Notes under the pieces: model-generated
Database searches by the model: none
Seen by the model: the letters and a program-made list of their open reading frames with translations, nothing else
Told to the model about the DNA's origin: nothing
Shown: in pieces, positions 27,359 through 35,721 of the stretch
Numbering within the stretch: the stretch's first letter is position 1
How the letters are laid out: every line of letters starts with the position of its first letter
Made by a program: the position numbers and the translations under genes
NCBI RefSeq assembly: GCF_029428675.1
Contig: NZ_JAJNEL010000001.1
Location: forward strand, 6,138,001-6,202,000
Reading direction: 5' to 3'
DNA length: 64,000 nucleotides
DNA from: Streptomyces sp. JH14
Lineage (GTDB): Bacteria; Actinomycetota; Actinomycetes; Streptomycetales; Streptomycetaceae

Positions 27359-27626
27359 CGCGGCAAGGGATCGTCGTATCCGTCTCCTGAGGGCTCCCCT
27401 CTCCGCTCATCTCCTTCTCGTATGAGCCGGGAGCCTGTTCGCGCACGCTGACGCGGTCGCTGAGAACGCGGCTGTAGCGGTACTGCGACCACGCGTTTTC
27501 TCTCCGGCCGGCCCAGTCCGGTGTTCCGCGTGGTCGACCAGTCCTGCGCAGTACCAACCCCCTTCACCTGACCCCTCGTTCCCCAGCACCCCTTGGCGTG
27601 CCCATCTGCCCGGGAGGGATCCCTTC

Positions 27627-28523
27627 ATGCCTCCGTCCATCCGAAAGCTCACCGGCCGCATCGGCGCGGTCGTCGAGGGCGTCGACCTCGCGGCGCCGCC
27701 CGACCTCTCGACGGTCACGGCGCTGCGTGACGCTCTCAACGAGCACAAGGCGATCGTCTTCGCTGACGTCGGCCTCGACAACGCGGGTCAGGAGCGTGTG
27801 GCCGGTTGGTTCGGCGAACTCACCACCGCCCACCCGAACGTGCCGGCCGCCGACGGTACGACGAACGTCCTCGCCGTCGACAGCGCGACGTCCAAGGCCA
27901 ACGAGTGGCACACGGACGTCACCTTCGTGGTCAACCCGCCGCAGCTCACCACGCTCCGGTCCATCGTGACCACGCCGTACGGTGGCCAGACGCTCATCGC
28001 GAACGCGGCCGCGGCCTACCGCGACCTGCCCGAACCGCTGCGCGCCCTCGCTGACTCGCTGCGTGTAGTGCACACCAACCAGTACGACTACGCCCGCTCC
28101 GCAGCCACCACCGCCGAACGGCAGGAGTACGACCGCGTCTTCGTCTCGACGCCCTACGAGGCCGAGCACCCGGTCGTGCGGGTGCATCCGCTGACCGGCG
28201 AACGCGGGCTGTTCATCGGCGGGTTCGCCAAGCGGATCATCGGCCTGTCGAGCAGCGACTCGGCCGATCTGCTGCGCGTCCTCCAGTCGTACGTGACCCG
28301 TCCGGAGAACATCCTGAGCTGGACCTGGTCCCCGGACCAGCTGCTGATCTTCGACAACCGGATCACCCAGCACTACGCGGTGGACAACTACGACGACCAC
28401 CCGCGCCGCCTCAACCGGGTGACGATCGCAGGAGAGGTACCGACCGGTGTCGACGGCCGCCGCAGCGAGCAGCTCGTCGGCGACGCCTCGCACTACAGCA
28501 GCGTGTTGGCGGTGGCGGCATGA
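27627..28523 (+). CDS. TauD/TfdA-family 2-oxoglutarate-dependent dioxygenase
   Basis: A 298-residue enzyme from ATG 27627. The iron facial triad is visible as H95-x-D97 (NEWHTDVTF) and H249 (RITQHYAVDNY), with the 2-oxoglutarate Arg at R260/R261 (DDHPRRLNRV). Members hydroxylate taurine, alkylsulfonates or alkyl sulfate esters next to the heteroatom, releasing sulfite or sulfate. A leader peptide in front and an SsuC/TauC-type permease relic overlapping its stop support a role in sulfonate use. Confidence 0.9.
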   Translation: MPPSIRKLTGRIGAVVEGVDLAAPPDLSTVTALRDALNEHKAIVFADVGLDNAGQERVAGWFGELTTAHPNVPAADGTTNVLAVDSATSKANEWHTDVTFVVNPPQLTTLRSIVTTPYGGQTLIANAAAAYRDLPEPLRALADSLRVVHTNQYDYARSAATTAERQEYDRVFVSTPYEAEHPVVRVHPLTGERGLFIGGFAKRIIGLSSSDSADLLRVLQSYVTRPENILSWTWSPDQLLIFDNRITQHYAVDNYDDHPRRLNRVTIAGEVPTGVDGRRSEQLVGDASHYSSVLAVAA

Positions 28524-28785
28524 CCGAGCTCAGCCTCAAGGCGCCGGCCGTCATCAAGGACCCTGACGCCGAGACGACGAGCGCGCGGGAACGCGAGGTG
28601 TTCCTGCCGAGCGACGCCCGTCGCCGCACGCCGCTCAGCACACACTCCGCGAACGCCTGCGCTGGCCGCTGGGCATCTACACGACCCCGGTCGCGATCCT
28701 CCTCGCCTGGGAGATCCTCGCCCGGGCCGGAGCGGTGTCGAAGACCTACGCCCCGGCGCCGACGTCGATCGTGAAACGCTCGTAG
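28520..28785 (+). pseudogene. SsuC/TauC-type ABC permease, truncated and frameshifted
   Basis: It starts ATG 28520, overlapping the TauD stop by 4 bases, with MTELSLKAPAVIKDPDAETT. Around 28640 the native frame shifts by one base and continues LRERLRWPLGIYTTPVAILL, then AWEILARAGAVSKTYAPAPT and a stop at 28783-28785. This is only the N-terminal membrane segment of a sulfonate permease; the EAA loop and the rest are absent. No ATPase or binding protein follows. Confidence 0.75.
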
Positions 28786-28921
28786 GCACGTCACCCACGC
28801 CGACGCCGACTCGTCCGACGCCGGATACACCGCGTCCCGGCGGTTGCAGTGGGAAACGTGTGGTGACTGTGCCTAGCGGGGGCGCCGTCCATCGGGGCGT
28901 CCGCGATGCGGGACGGCCCTC

Positions 28922-28950
28922 TTGACGTCGCTCGCGGCCGGATCGACACT
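28922..28950 (+). promoter_or_regulatory. Promoter for leader 28985-29095
   Basis: TTGACG (28922-28927), a 17-base spacer and GACACT (28945-28950). The start is expected near 28957, directly in front of the Rrf2-like palindrome. Confidence 0.5.
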
Positions 28951-28960
28951 CACTGTGGGA

Positions 28961-28980
28961 ATCCTAGTGAACAGGTAGGG
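28961..28980 (+). promoter_or_regulatory. Candidate Rrf2-type operator overlapping transcription start and leader ribosome site
   Basis: ATCCTAGTGAACAGGTAGGG is an imperfect palindrome (TCCTAGT / GGTAGGGA). It shares arm sequence with sites at 41482, 46459 and 48305, all at sulfur loci. Rrf2 proteins such as CymR and IscR bind CCTA...TAGG-type palindromes, and an Rrf2 gene lies at 42940. Confidence 0.45.
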
Positions 28981-28984
28981 AAAC

Positions 28985-29095
28985 ATGAGGCGCCTGGAGC
29001 CGGTCGCCGTCCGAGTGAGCCGTTCGCCTCTTCTGACCTCGCGTCGGCACATCGATCTGCAGCGTGTCTGCAGTTCGATCAGCCCTCAGGGCTGA
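28985..29095 (+). CDS. Leader peptide (36 aa) with displaced Cys, upstream of the GHR-like gene
   Basis: ATG 28985 follows GGTAGGG. The product ends SRRHIDLQRVCSSISPQG. The RRHIDLQRV core is perfect, but Cys has moved to the position before SS and the usual SAxC is SSIS. It is 132 bases upstream of the glutathionyl-hydroquinone-reductase-like gene. Confidence 0.75.
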   Translation: MRRLEPVAVRVSRSPLLTSRRHIDLQRVCSSISPQG

Positions 29096-29227
29096 GCCGC
29101 GCCCATCCCGCACCGACGGATGCCCCACGAGGGTGTCGTCCTGTCCTGCGCGTACGGATGAGCCCCGCTCCCTCACCCGACGTCGCTTCCGCCGCGCGTA
29201 CGTCCGCGCCCGCTCCCGGGGAGAGTC

Positions 29228-30091
29228 ATGACCGTCACACCGCTGGCCGCCCACACCTCCGACCGACCCGCGCCCGCCTTCCGGGGCCGGATCGGCCGGG
29301 ACGCGCGCAGCGGCCACTACGCCGTTCCGGGCCGCTACCGCCTCCATCTGTCGACCGCCTGTCCCGACGGCCTGCGCATCGCTATCACCCACGGCCTGCT
29401 CGGTCTGGACACCGTCTGTCCGGCGACCTTCCTGCCCGCCGTGCCCGACTGTCCAGGGGGCGGCCACTCGGCCCTGCGGCCGCTGTACGAGGCCAGCGCC
29501 CACCGGTACACCGGTCCGGCCGTCGCGCCGGTGCTCAGCGACGACTGGTCCGGACGGATCGTCAGCACGCACGCCCCGGACATCATGCGCGACCTCGACC
29601 GCCGGTTTGGCGGTGACCGTCTCGCGCTCTACCCGTGTGGCGCGGAGTCGGAGATCGAGGCGGTCGAGCGGATGTGCGCGCAGGGCATCGAGGACCCCGC
29701 GCAGCGCGCCGGTTCGGCCGGTGGCGAGCCGGTGGAACGTGACATGACACTGAGCACGCTGCTCGAAACGCTCGGCGCGCTGGAGCGATGGCTCGTCGGC
29801 CGCACGTACGTGATCCGCGACGAAATCACAGCCGCGGACGTCGAGTTGTGGGTCGCGTTGGTCCAACTCGACACCGTGCACCGCAACCACCTGGACGCCT
29901 CAGCCGTCCAGCGCATCGCCGACCACCCGACCCTGTGGGCCTACGCCCGCCACCTGGCCGCCCACCCTGCCTTCGGCGGCCACCTCGACCTCGACGGCAT
30001 CGAGCGCCGTCATCACGCCCGCTGCCATGGACTGGAGGGTGCCGGAGCAGCCGTCCAGATCCTGGACTGGGCGGCACACTCAGGCCATTAG
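29228..30091 (+). CDS. Glutathionyl-hydroquinone-reductase-like protein (Xi-class GST fold)
   Basis: A 287-residue protein from ATG 29228 (GGGGAGAGTC). RYRLHLSTACPDGLRIAITH corresponds to the active-site segment S(x)ACPWAHR of the YqjG family and keeps the catalytic Cys but has lost W-A-H. The C-terminal GST domain follows (LERWLVGRTYVIRDEITAAD, ELWVALVQLDTVHRNHL). Relatives have about 320 residues. The role may be to reduce S-conjugated (mycothiol or glutathione) compounds. A frameshifted duplicate of its C-terminus is at 47119-47362. Confidence 0.75.
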   Translation: MTVTPLAAHTSDRPAPAFRGRIGRDARSGHYAVPGRYRLHLSTACPDGLRIAITHGLLGLDTVCPATFLPAVPDCPGGGHSALRPLYEASAHRYTGPAVAPVLSDDWSGRIVSTHAPDIMRDLDRRFGGDRLALYPCGAESEIEAVERMCAQGIEDPAQRAGSAGGEPVERDMTLSTLLETLGALERWLVGRTYVIRDEITAADVELWVALVQLDTVHRNHLDASAVQRIADHPTLWAYARHLAAHPAFGGHLDLDGIERRHHARCHGLEGAGAAVQILDWAAHSGH

Positions 30092-30114
30092 CTGTTCCAC
30101 CTGGTGGACCGGCG

Positions 30115-30143
30115 TTGACATTCGTTCGGGCAATTGTCTTAAC
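30115..30143 (+). promoter_or_regulatory. Promoter of the riboswitch-amino-acid importer operon
   Basis: TTGACA (30115-30120), a 17-base spacer and TCTTAA (30138-30143). The start is expected near 30150, immediately before the riboswitch, as for the copy at 15 kb. Confidence 0.55.
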
Positions 30144-30156
30144 TACGGCCCAGAAC

Positions 30157-30236
30157 GGTCATGAGCGTCAGCGACAAGCCCTGGCTAGCTGACCGGCAAC
30201 CCTCGCACGCGGTGGGGTGCCCCAGGTGACGACCGG
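30157..30236 (+). promoter_or_regulatory. SAM-I/SAM-IV-type riboswitch (plus strand)
   Basis: The core blocks CAAGCCCTGGCTAGCTGACC, GGCAACCCTC and GCGGTGGGGTGCCCCAGGTG match the actinobacterial SAM riboswitch. The basal stem CGGTC (30157-30161) pairs with GACCG (30232-30236). The homologous element at 14920-14999 on the other strand supports it. It precedes a leader peptide and an amino-acid ABC importer, consistent with SAM repression of methionine/cysteine uptake. Confidence 0.88.
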
Positions 30237-30294
30237 ACCGATGATGTTTCGGTAAGCGCGAGGCCCACAGGGCCGGAACAGTGACGGTGACGCC

Positions 30295-30444
30295 ATGCAC
30301 GCAGCTTCCAGGACGGCCGTATGCCGCCCTCAGGGCTGCGTGCGGCCGTACGCGAACTTGCTCGTCGCCGATCGTGCTGTCGATCTGCTCCGCGTGAACA
30401 GCGCACTGTGTACCACACAGGGCCGTGCCCGCTGTCGGGGCTGA
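30295..30444 (+). CDS. Divergent cysteine-type leader peptide (about 49 aa)
   Basis: The frame from ATG 30295 ends ADRAVDLLRVNSALCTTQGR then ARCRG. DLLRVNSALC matches the leader motif DLxRVxSAxC; RRH is replaced by DRA. A GTG at 30340 is an alternative start. It lies between the riboswitch and the permease gene at 30589, in the same arrangement as the leader at 14733. Confidence 0.6.
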   Translation: MHAASRTAVCRPQGCVRPYANLLVADRAVDLLRVNSALCTTQGRARCRG

Positions 30445-30588
30445 CACCTCCCCGCAGCCCCCGCACTCCCTGACGCACACCGCCCGAGCGGTGTGCCGTC
30501 GTCCTCCCCGTCCCCGGTACCTCGCCGTCGTGTGCGCCCCCGCATGCCGCCGCGCCTCCGGGGTGTACCCACCCAGCCGGAGCCCACC

Positions 30589-31569
30589 ATGAGTGAACCC
30601 CCTGGCGCCACCGTCACCCTCCCCGAGGCGCCGACCGCCGACGAACCGTCGAAAGCCCCCACTGCCCAGCGAGTTCTGCCGCTACGGCGGCCAGGACGCT
30701 GGATCGCCACGGCGGTCGTCCTGGTCCTGGCGGCCCAGTTCGTGCACGGTCTGGTCTCCAACCCCTTCTACCAGTGGGACCGCTTCGGCTACTGGTTCCT
30801 GCGGCCGAACATTCTCGACGGACTCCTCATCACCCTCGAAGTGACCGCCTACAGTGCCGTGTTGGGTCTGGTCGGCGGCATCCTGCTCGCCCTGGCCCGG
30901 CTGTCGAAGAGCCCGGTGCTGCGCGCGGTCAGCTGGGCCTACGTCTGGGCGCTGCGTTCCATCCCGCTCATCGTGGTGCTGATCTTTCTCTACAACTTCA
31001 GTGCTCTGTACAGGACGTTGAGCGTCGGGGTCCCCTTCGGCCCGGCCTTCTTCTCCTTCGACGAGTCCAGGCTCGCGACCGACATGGTCGTCGCCGTCGT
31101 CGGCCTGAGCCTCAACGAGGCGGCCTACGCGGCCGAGGTGGTGCGCGGCGGCATCCTCTCCGTCGATCAGGGCCAGCACGAGGCGGCCGCGGCGCTCGGC
31201 CTGCCGAAGGGCTACCAGTTCCGAAAGATCGTGTTTCCGCAGGCGTTGCGCTCGATCATCCCGAACTACGTCAACCAGCTCATCGGCCTGATCAAGGGCA
31301 CCTCGCTGGTCTTCTACGTCTCCCTGCTGGACCTGTTCGGCTCCGCGCAGACCATGGGCTCCACCTACCCGGGCGACATCGTGCCGCTGTTGCTGGTCGT
31401 CACCGTCTGGTACCTGGTGCTGACCGGCGTCGTCTCCGTCGTCCAGTTCTACGTCGAGCGGCACTACGCCCGCGGTGCCACCCGCAGCCTGCCGCCGACG
31501 CCGCTGCAGAAGCTCCGCACCGGGCTCACCGACCTGCGAGCCCGCATCCGCCAGGAGGCCGCCGTATGA
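30589..31569 (+). CDS. Polar-amino-acid-type ABC permease
   Basis: A 326-residue membrane protein. ATG 30589 (MSEPPGATV) is chosen for its ribosome site GGAGCCCACC; the frame is open further upstream. The HisM/GlnP-type core is evident: LLITLEVTAYSAVLGLVGGI, WALRSIPLIVVLIFLYNF, and the EAA loop GQHEAAAALGLPKGYQFRKIVFPQAL. Only one permease is encoded, so it probably forms a homodimer. With SAM-riboswitch control it is a candidate cystine, methionine or S-methylcysteine importer. Confidence 0.9.
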   Translation: MSEPPGATVTLPEAPTADEPSKAPTAQRVLPLRRPGRWIATAVVLVLAAQFVHGLVSNPFYQWDRFGYWFLRPNILDGLLITLEVTAYSAVLGLVGGILLALARLSKSPVLRAVSWAYVWALRSIPLIVVLIFLYNFSALYRTLSVGVPFGPAFFSFDESRLATDMVVAVVGLSLNEAAYAAEVVRGGILSVDQGQHEAAAALGLPKGYQFRKIVFPQALRSIIPNYVNQLIGLIKGTSLVFYVSLLDLFGSAQTMGSTYPGDIVPLLLVVTVWYLVLTGVVSVVQFYVERHYARGATRSLPPTPLQKLRTGLTDLRARIRQEAAV

Positions 31570-32363
31570 GCGCGAAGACACTCGAACCGCTGGCGGACGT
31601 GACGCCCGCCGCCGTCGAGGTCCACGACGTGCACAAGTGGTACGGCACCCATCGGGTGCTGGACGGCGTCGACCTGACCGTCCGCCCCGGCGAGGTCACC
31701 GTCATCCTCGGCCCCTCCGGCTCCGGCAAGTCCACCCTGCTGCGGGTCATCAACCACCTGGAGAAGCCGGAGATCGGCTACGTCAGCGTCAACGGCGAGC
31801 CGATCGGTGTGAAGCGGCAGGGCGACCGGCTCAAGGAGCTGAGCGAGCGGGCCATCCTCACCCAGCGCGGGCGGATCGGCTTCGTCTTCCAGAACTTCAA
31901 CCTCTTCCCGCACCTGACCGTCCTGGACAACGTGGCCGCGGCTCCGGTCGCCACCGGCCGGCTCAGCAGGCCCGAGGCGCGGCAACTCGCCCGCGAACTC
32001 CTCGACCGGGTCGGCCTCGCCGACAAGGCCGGCGCCTACCCGCGCCAGCTCTCCGGCGGCCAGCAGCAGCGCGTCGCCATCGCCCGCGCCCTCGCGCTGC
32101 GCCCTGGCGTCATCCTCTTCGACGAACCCACCTCCGCCCTCGACCCCGAACTGGTCGGCGAAGTCCTCGCCGTCATCCAGGACCTGGCGACCAGCGGCAC
32201 CACCCTCGTCATCGTCACCCACGAGATCGGCTTCGCCCGCGAGATCGCCGACCGGGTCGTCTTCATCGACGGCGGCAGGATCATCGAGCAGGGCCCGCCC
32301 TCCGAGGTCCTCGACAACCCGCGTCACGAGCGGACCAGGGACTTCCTCAGCAAGGTCCTCTGA
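31566..32363 (+). CDS. Polar-amino-acid-type ABC ATPase
   Basis: A 265-residue cytoplasmic ATPase overlapping the permease by 4 bases. Walker A GPSGSGKST, Q-loop VFQNFNLFPHLTVLDN, signature LSGGQQQRVAIARALA, Walker B VILFDEPTSALDPELVGE and the switch His in VTHEIGFAREIADR are all intact and typical of the GlnQ/TcyC group. Confidence 0.93.
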   Translation: MSAKTLEPLADVTPAAVEVHDVHKWYGTHRVLDGVDLTVRPGEVTVILGPSGSGKSTLLRVINHLEKPEIGYVSVNGEPIGVKRQGDRLKELSERAILTQRGRIGFVFQNFNLFPHLTVLDNVAAAPVATGRLSRPEARQLARELLDRVGLADKAGAYPRQLSGGQQQRVAIARALALRPGVILFDEPTSALDPELVGEVLAVIQDLATSGTTLVIVTHEIGFAREIADRVVFIDGGRIIEQGPPSEVLDNPRHERTRDFLSKVL

Positions 32364-32424
32364 CCCGCCGCACCCTTCAGACCCCCCCACGCCACCCTCA
32401 TCACCTCCAGCGACAGGAACGGCC

Positions 32425-33453
32425 ATGCCCACCCAGTTCACCCGACGCAGCCTGATACGCGGCATCACCGCGGCGACCGCCGTCGCCTCCCTGGCCACCG
32501 GGCTCGCCGCCTGCGGTGGCAACAGCGACGCGGCCACCTCCACCGACAGCGCCGCCAAGTCCGGCGAGGTCGTCATCGGAAAGGTCTCCAACGGCGCCGC
32601 CAAGCAGACCACCATCAAGGTCTCCGAGGTCAAGTCCATCAGCGCCGAACTGCCCGCCGCCGTCAAGAAGAGCGGCGGGCTGGAGATCGGCATCGGCGCC
32701 CTGCCGGCCGGCTTCCCGCCGCTGGCCTACGTGGGCAACGACCAGAAGACCCTCACCGGCGCCGAGCCCGACTTCGGCCGCCTGGTCGCCGCCGTCTTCG
32801 GCCTCAAGCCCGAGGTGAAGAACTCGACATGGGAGAACCTCTTCGTCGGCATCGACAGCGGCAGGGTCGACGTGGCGTTCTCCAACGTCACCGACACCGA
32901 GGAACGCAAGAAGAAGTACGAGTTCGCGTCCTACCGGCAGGACAACCTCGCGTTCATCGTGCCGAAGAAGAGCACCTGGAACTTCGACGACGACTACGAG
33001 AACCTCGCCGGCAAGACGATCGCCGTCGCTTCCGGCACCAACCAGGAGAAGATCCTCCTGGAGTGGAAGGCCAAGCTCGCCAAGGAGGGCAAGAAGCTCA
33101 ACGTCAAGTACTTCCAGGACAGCACCAGCACCTACCTGGCGCTGAACAGCGGAAAGGTCGACGCCTCCTTCGGCCCCAACCCCGGCTTCGCGTACCACAA
33201 CCGCCAGGTCGCGAACACGCCCAACGCCACCCGCACCGCCGGCACCTACTCCGGCGCCGGCGCGAGCCTGCAGGGCCTGATCGCGGCGACCGCGAAGAAG
33301 GACAGCGGCCTCGCCAAGCCGCTCGCGGACGCCATCAACTACCTGATCAAGAACGGCCAGTACGCCGAGTGGCTCAAGGCCTACAACCTCTCCAACGAGG
33401 CCGTCGCCAAGTCCGAGGTCAACCCGCCCGGACTGCCGCTCGACAACTCCTGA
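32425..33453 (+). CDS. Family-3 amino-acid-binding lipoprotein
   Basis: A 342-residue protein from ATG 32425. The twin-arginine-like signal TRRSLIRGITAATAV ends in lipobox LAAC. The SBP_bac_3 fold is seen in GLEIGIGALPAGFPPLAYVG, PDFGRLVAAVFGLKPEVKNSTWENLFVGIDSGRVDVAFSNVTDTEERKKKY and the C-terminal LADAINYLIKNGQYAEWLKAYNL. It completes the importer encoded just upstream. Confidence 0.92.
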   Translation: MPTQFTRRSLIRGITAATAVASLATGLAACGGNSDAATSTDSAAKSGEVVIGKVSNGAAKQTTIKVSEVKSISAELPAAVKKSGGLEIGIGALPAGFPPLAYVGNDQKTLTGAEPDFGRLVAAVFGLKPEVKNSTWENLFVGIDSGRVDVAFSNVTDTEERKKKYEFASYRQDNLAFIVPKKSTWNFDDDYENLAGKTIAVASGTNQEKILLEWKAKLAKEGKKLNVKYFQDSTSTYLALNSGKVDASFGPNPGFAYHNRQVANTPNATRTAGTYSGAGASLQGLIAATAKKDSGLAKPLADAINYLIKNGQYAEWLKAYNLSNEAVAKSEVNPPGLPLDNS

Positions 33454-33464
33454 CCACCGCGCGC

Positions 33465-33500
33465 CGGGGACTCCATCGCCGCCTCGCGGTGGCGTCCCCG
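33465..33500 (+). terminator. Hairpin after the binding-protein gene
   Basis: GGGGAC plus CCATCGC pair with GCGGTGG plus GTCCCC around a 6-base loop, with one internal mismatch. It starts about 12 bases after the stop and lies ahead of the GNAT gene, so it could terminate or stabilise the importer mRNA. Confidence 0.5.
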
Positions 33501-33542
33501 CGCGCCGGACACCCCGAGCCGCACACCGGAGACCACCACACC

Positions 33543-34268
33543 ATGTCCGTCATCGCCCTCGACACCAGCTCCTCACACATCCTGGACAACCCCGCCTGGG
33601 CCGCGCTCACCGGCCCGCACGCCCACTTCGCCGAACGAATCGGCCACGCCGTCCGCTACCAGCAGGACGTGGCCCCCTTCCACGCCCTCTCCGACGAGGA
33701 CGACCCGCGCGCCTGGGCCGACCTCGCCGCACTCGTCGGCCCCGGCGGCACCGCCGCGGTGCGGGGCGTGACCGAGGCGGCGGAGGGCTGGGAGGTCGTG
33801 CGCACCGGACACGGCGTCCAACTCGTGGACACCTCCCTGCGCGCCGAGCCCGATCCCGAAGCCGTACTGCTCGGTCCCGACGACGTGCCGGAGATCCTTG
33901 ACCTGGTCGCCCGCACCGAGCCGGGCCCCTATCTGCCTCGCACCGTGGAGATGGGCACCTACCTCGGCATCCGCCACCGAGGCCGGCTGATCGCCCTGGC
34001 CGGCGAGCGGCTGCACCCGCCCGGCTGGACGGAGATCAGTGCCGTGTGCACCTACCCCGACCACCGTGGCCGGGGCTTGGCCACCCGTTTGGTCCGTGCG
34101 GTCGCCGCCGGCATCAAGGAGCGCGGCGAACGCCCCTTCCTGCACGCCGCGGCCACGAACGCGAACGCGATCCGGCTGTACGAGTCGATCGGGTTCACCC
34201 TGCGCCGCCGTACCGTCTTCTCGCTCGTCCGGCACACCGGGGCCGCCGCGCTGGAAGAAACGGCATAG
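33543..34268 (+). CDS. GNAT-family N-acetyltransferase
   Basis: A 241-residue protein from ATG 33543. The C-terminal FR47-like GNAT core is clear: WTEISAVCTYPDHRGRGLATRLVRAVAAGI (acetyl-CoA pyrophosphate loop R/Q-x-x-G-x-G/A as HRGRGLA) and PFLHAAATNANAIRLYESIGF. The substrate is unknown. Next to an importer for sulfur amino acids it may acetylate an imported cysteine derivative before oxidation. Confidence 0.88.
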   Translation: MSVIALDTSSSHILDNPAWAALTGPHAHFAERIGHAVRYQQDVAPFHALSDEDDPRAWADLAALVGPGGTAAVRGVTEAAEGWEVVRTGHGVQLVDTSLRAEPDPEAVLLGPDDVPEILDLVARTEPGPYLPRTVEMGTYLGIRHRGRLIALAGERLHPPGWTEISAVCTYPDHRGRGLATRLVRAVAAGIKERGERPFLHAAATNANAIRLYESIGFTLRRRTVFSLVRHTGAAALEETA

Positions 34269-34327
34269 CCGTGCCGTTGTCCTTGTCGAAGGCGGTTGCT
34301 CGGCCCGTTAGGACGGAGGTGCGACAC

Positions 34328-34414
34328 GTGACACGTGTGCTCCGTGCCGTCCGCCTCCACTCCCGGCCCCACATCGACCTCCAGCGCGTGGCCAGCGCCC
34401 TCTGTTGCTCCTGA
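34328..34414 (+). CDS. Cysteine-type leader peptide (28 aa) for the 34.5-39.3 kb LLM operon
   Basis: GTG 34328 lies seven bases after GGACGGAGGT. The product ends SRPHIDLQRVASALCCS-stop, with tandem Cys codons TGT TGC. The LLM gene starts 77 bases after the stop. Confidence 0.8.
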   Translation: MTRVLRAVRLHSRPHIDLQRVASALCCS

Positions 34415-34491
34415 CCCCGTTTCCCCAGCCGCCGTGCGCCCCGATTCCCGCGGGCCGGTGATCTCGTACGGACCTCCAGGAAGGCACCCTC

Positions 34492-35700
34492 GTGTCCTCA
34501 ACCCCCTCTTCCCACCTTCACCTCGCCGTCGCCCTCGACGGCACCGGCTGGCACCCGGCCTCCTGGCGCGAGCAAGTGGCCCGCCCCCGGGACCTGTTCA
34601 CCGCCGGATACTGGGCCGACCTGGTCGCCGAGGCCGAACGAGGCCTGCTCGACTTCGTCACCCTCGAGGACGGCCTCGGCCTGCAGTCCTCGCAGTACGG
34701 CGAGCCGGACGGCCGCACCGACCAGGTCCGCGGCCGCCTGGACGCCGTCCTGATCGCGTCCCGCATCGCCCCCCTCACCCGCCACATCGGCCTGGTGCCG
34801 ACCGTGATCGCCACCCACACGGAGCCGTTCCACATCTCCAAGGCGATCGCCACCCTCGACTACGTGAGCACCGGCCGCGCAGGCCTGCGGGTGCAGATCA
34901 GCGCCCGCCCGCACGAGGCCGACCACTTCGGCCGTCGCACCTTCCCGCCGCTGAGCCTGGAGGAACTCCAGAGCCCGGCCGGACAGGAGAAGCTCACCGC
35001 CCTCTTCGACGAGGCCGCCGACCATGTCGAGGTCGTGCGCCGGCTCTGGGACAGCTGGGAGGACGACGCGGAGATCCGGGACGTCACCACCGGCCGCTTC
35101 GTCGACCGCGACAAGCTGCACTACATCGACTTCGAGGGCGGGCACTTCAGCGTCAAGGGCCCCTCCATCACCCCGCGCCCGCCGCAGGGCCAGCCGCTGG
35201 TCACCGCCCTCGCCCACCAGACCGTCCCGTACCGCCTGGTGGCCCGCCAGGCCGACGTCGGTTACGTCACCCCGCACGATGCCGGCCAGGCCCGCGCCAT
35301 CGTCGCCGAGATCCGCGCGGAACAGGAGGCCGCCGGGCGCGCGGATGAACTCCTGCATGTCTTCGGCGACCTGGTGGTCTTCCTCGACGACGACCAGGCC
35401 GCAGCCGAGGACCGCCGCGCACGCCTGGACGGCCTCGCGGGAGAGCCGTACTCGAGCGACGCACGCATATTCACCGGTACGCCGTCCCAACTCGCCGATC
35501 TGCTAGAGGAGTTGGCGGAGGCGGGACTGACTGGATTCCGGCTGCGTCCCGCGGTCGCCGGACACGACGTCCCCGCCATATCCCGGTCCCTGGTCCCCGA
35601 ACTCCAGCGCCGCGACACCTTCCGTCGCGCCTACGAGGCCGACACCCTGCGCGGCCTGCTGGGCCTGACGCGCCCCACCAACCGCTACGCCGCCGTCTGA
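34492..35700 (+). CDS. LLM monooxygenase, first gene behind leader 34328-34414
   Basis: A 402-residue luciferase-fold protein from GTG 34492 (AGGAAGGCACCCTC). It shares LHLAVALDGTGWHPASWRE, THTEPFHISKAIATLDYVSTGRAG and LHYIDFEGGHFSVKGPSITPRPPQGQ with the minus-strand paralogue at 18394. As there, the next gene is an NtaA-type LLM. The leader-LLM-LLM cassette is therefore duplicated in this window. Confidence 0.9.
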   Translation: MSSTPSSHLHLAVALDGTGWHPASWREQVARPRDLFTAGYWADLVAEAERGLLDFVTLEDGLGLQSSQYGEPDGRTDQVRGRLDAVLIASRIAPLTRHIGLVPTVIATHTEPFHISKAIATLDYVSTGRAGLRVQISARPHEADHFGRRTFPPLSLEELQSPAGQEKLTALFDEAADHVEVVRRLWDSWEDDAEIRDVTTGRFVDRDKLHYIDFEGGHFSVKGPSITPRPPQGQPLVTALAHQTVPYRLVARQADVGYVTPHDAGQARAIVAEIRAEQEAAGRADELLHVFGDLVVFLDDDQAAAEDRRARLDGLAGEPYSSDARIFTGTPSQLADLLEELAEAGLTGFRLRPAVAGHDVPAISRSLVPELQRRDTFRRAYEADTLRGLLGLTRPTNRYAAV

Positions 35701-35721
35701 GCCGGAAGGACCCACACCGAC

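Noticed and set aside
27359..27626. Short frames between leader 27281-27358 and TauD
   Set aside because: No ribosome sites or family features; treated as the untranslated leader region.
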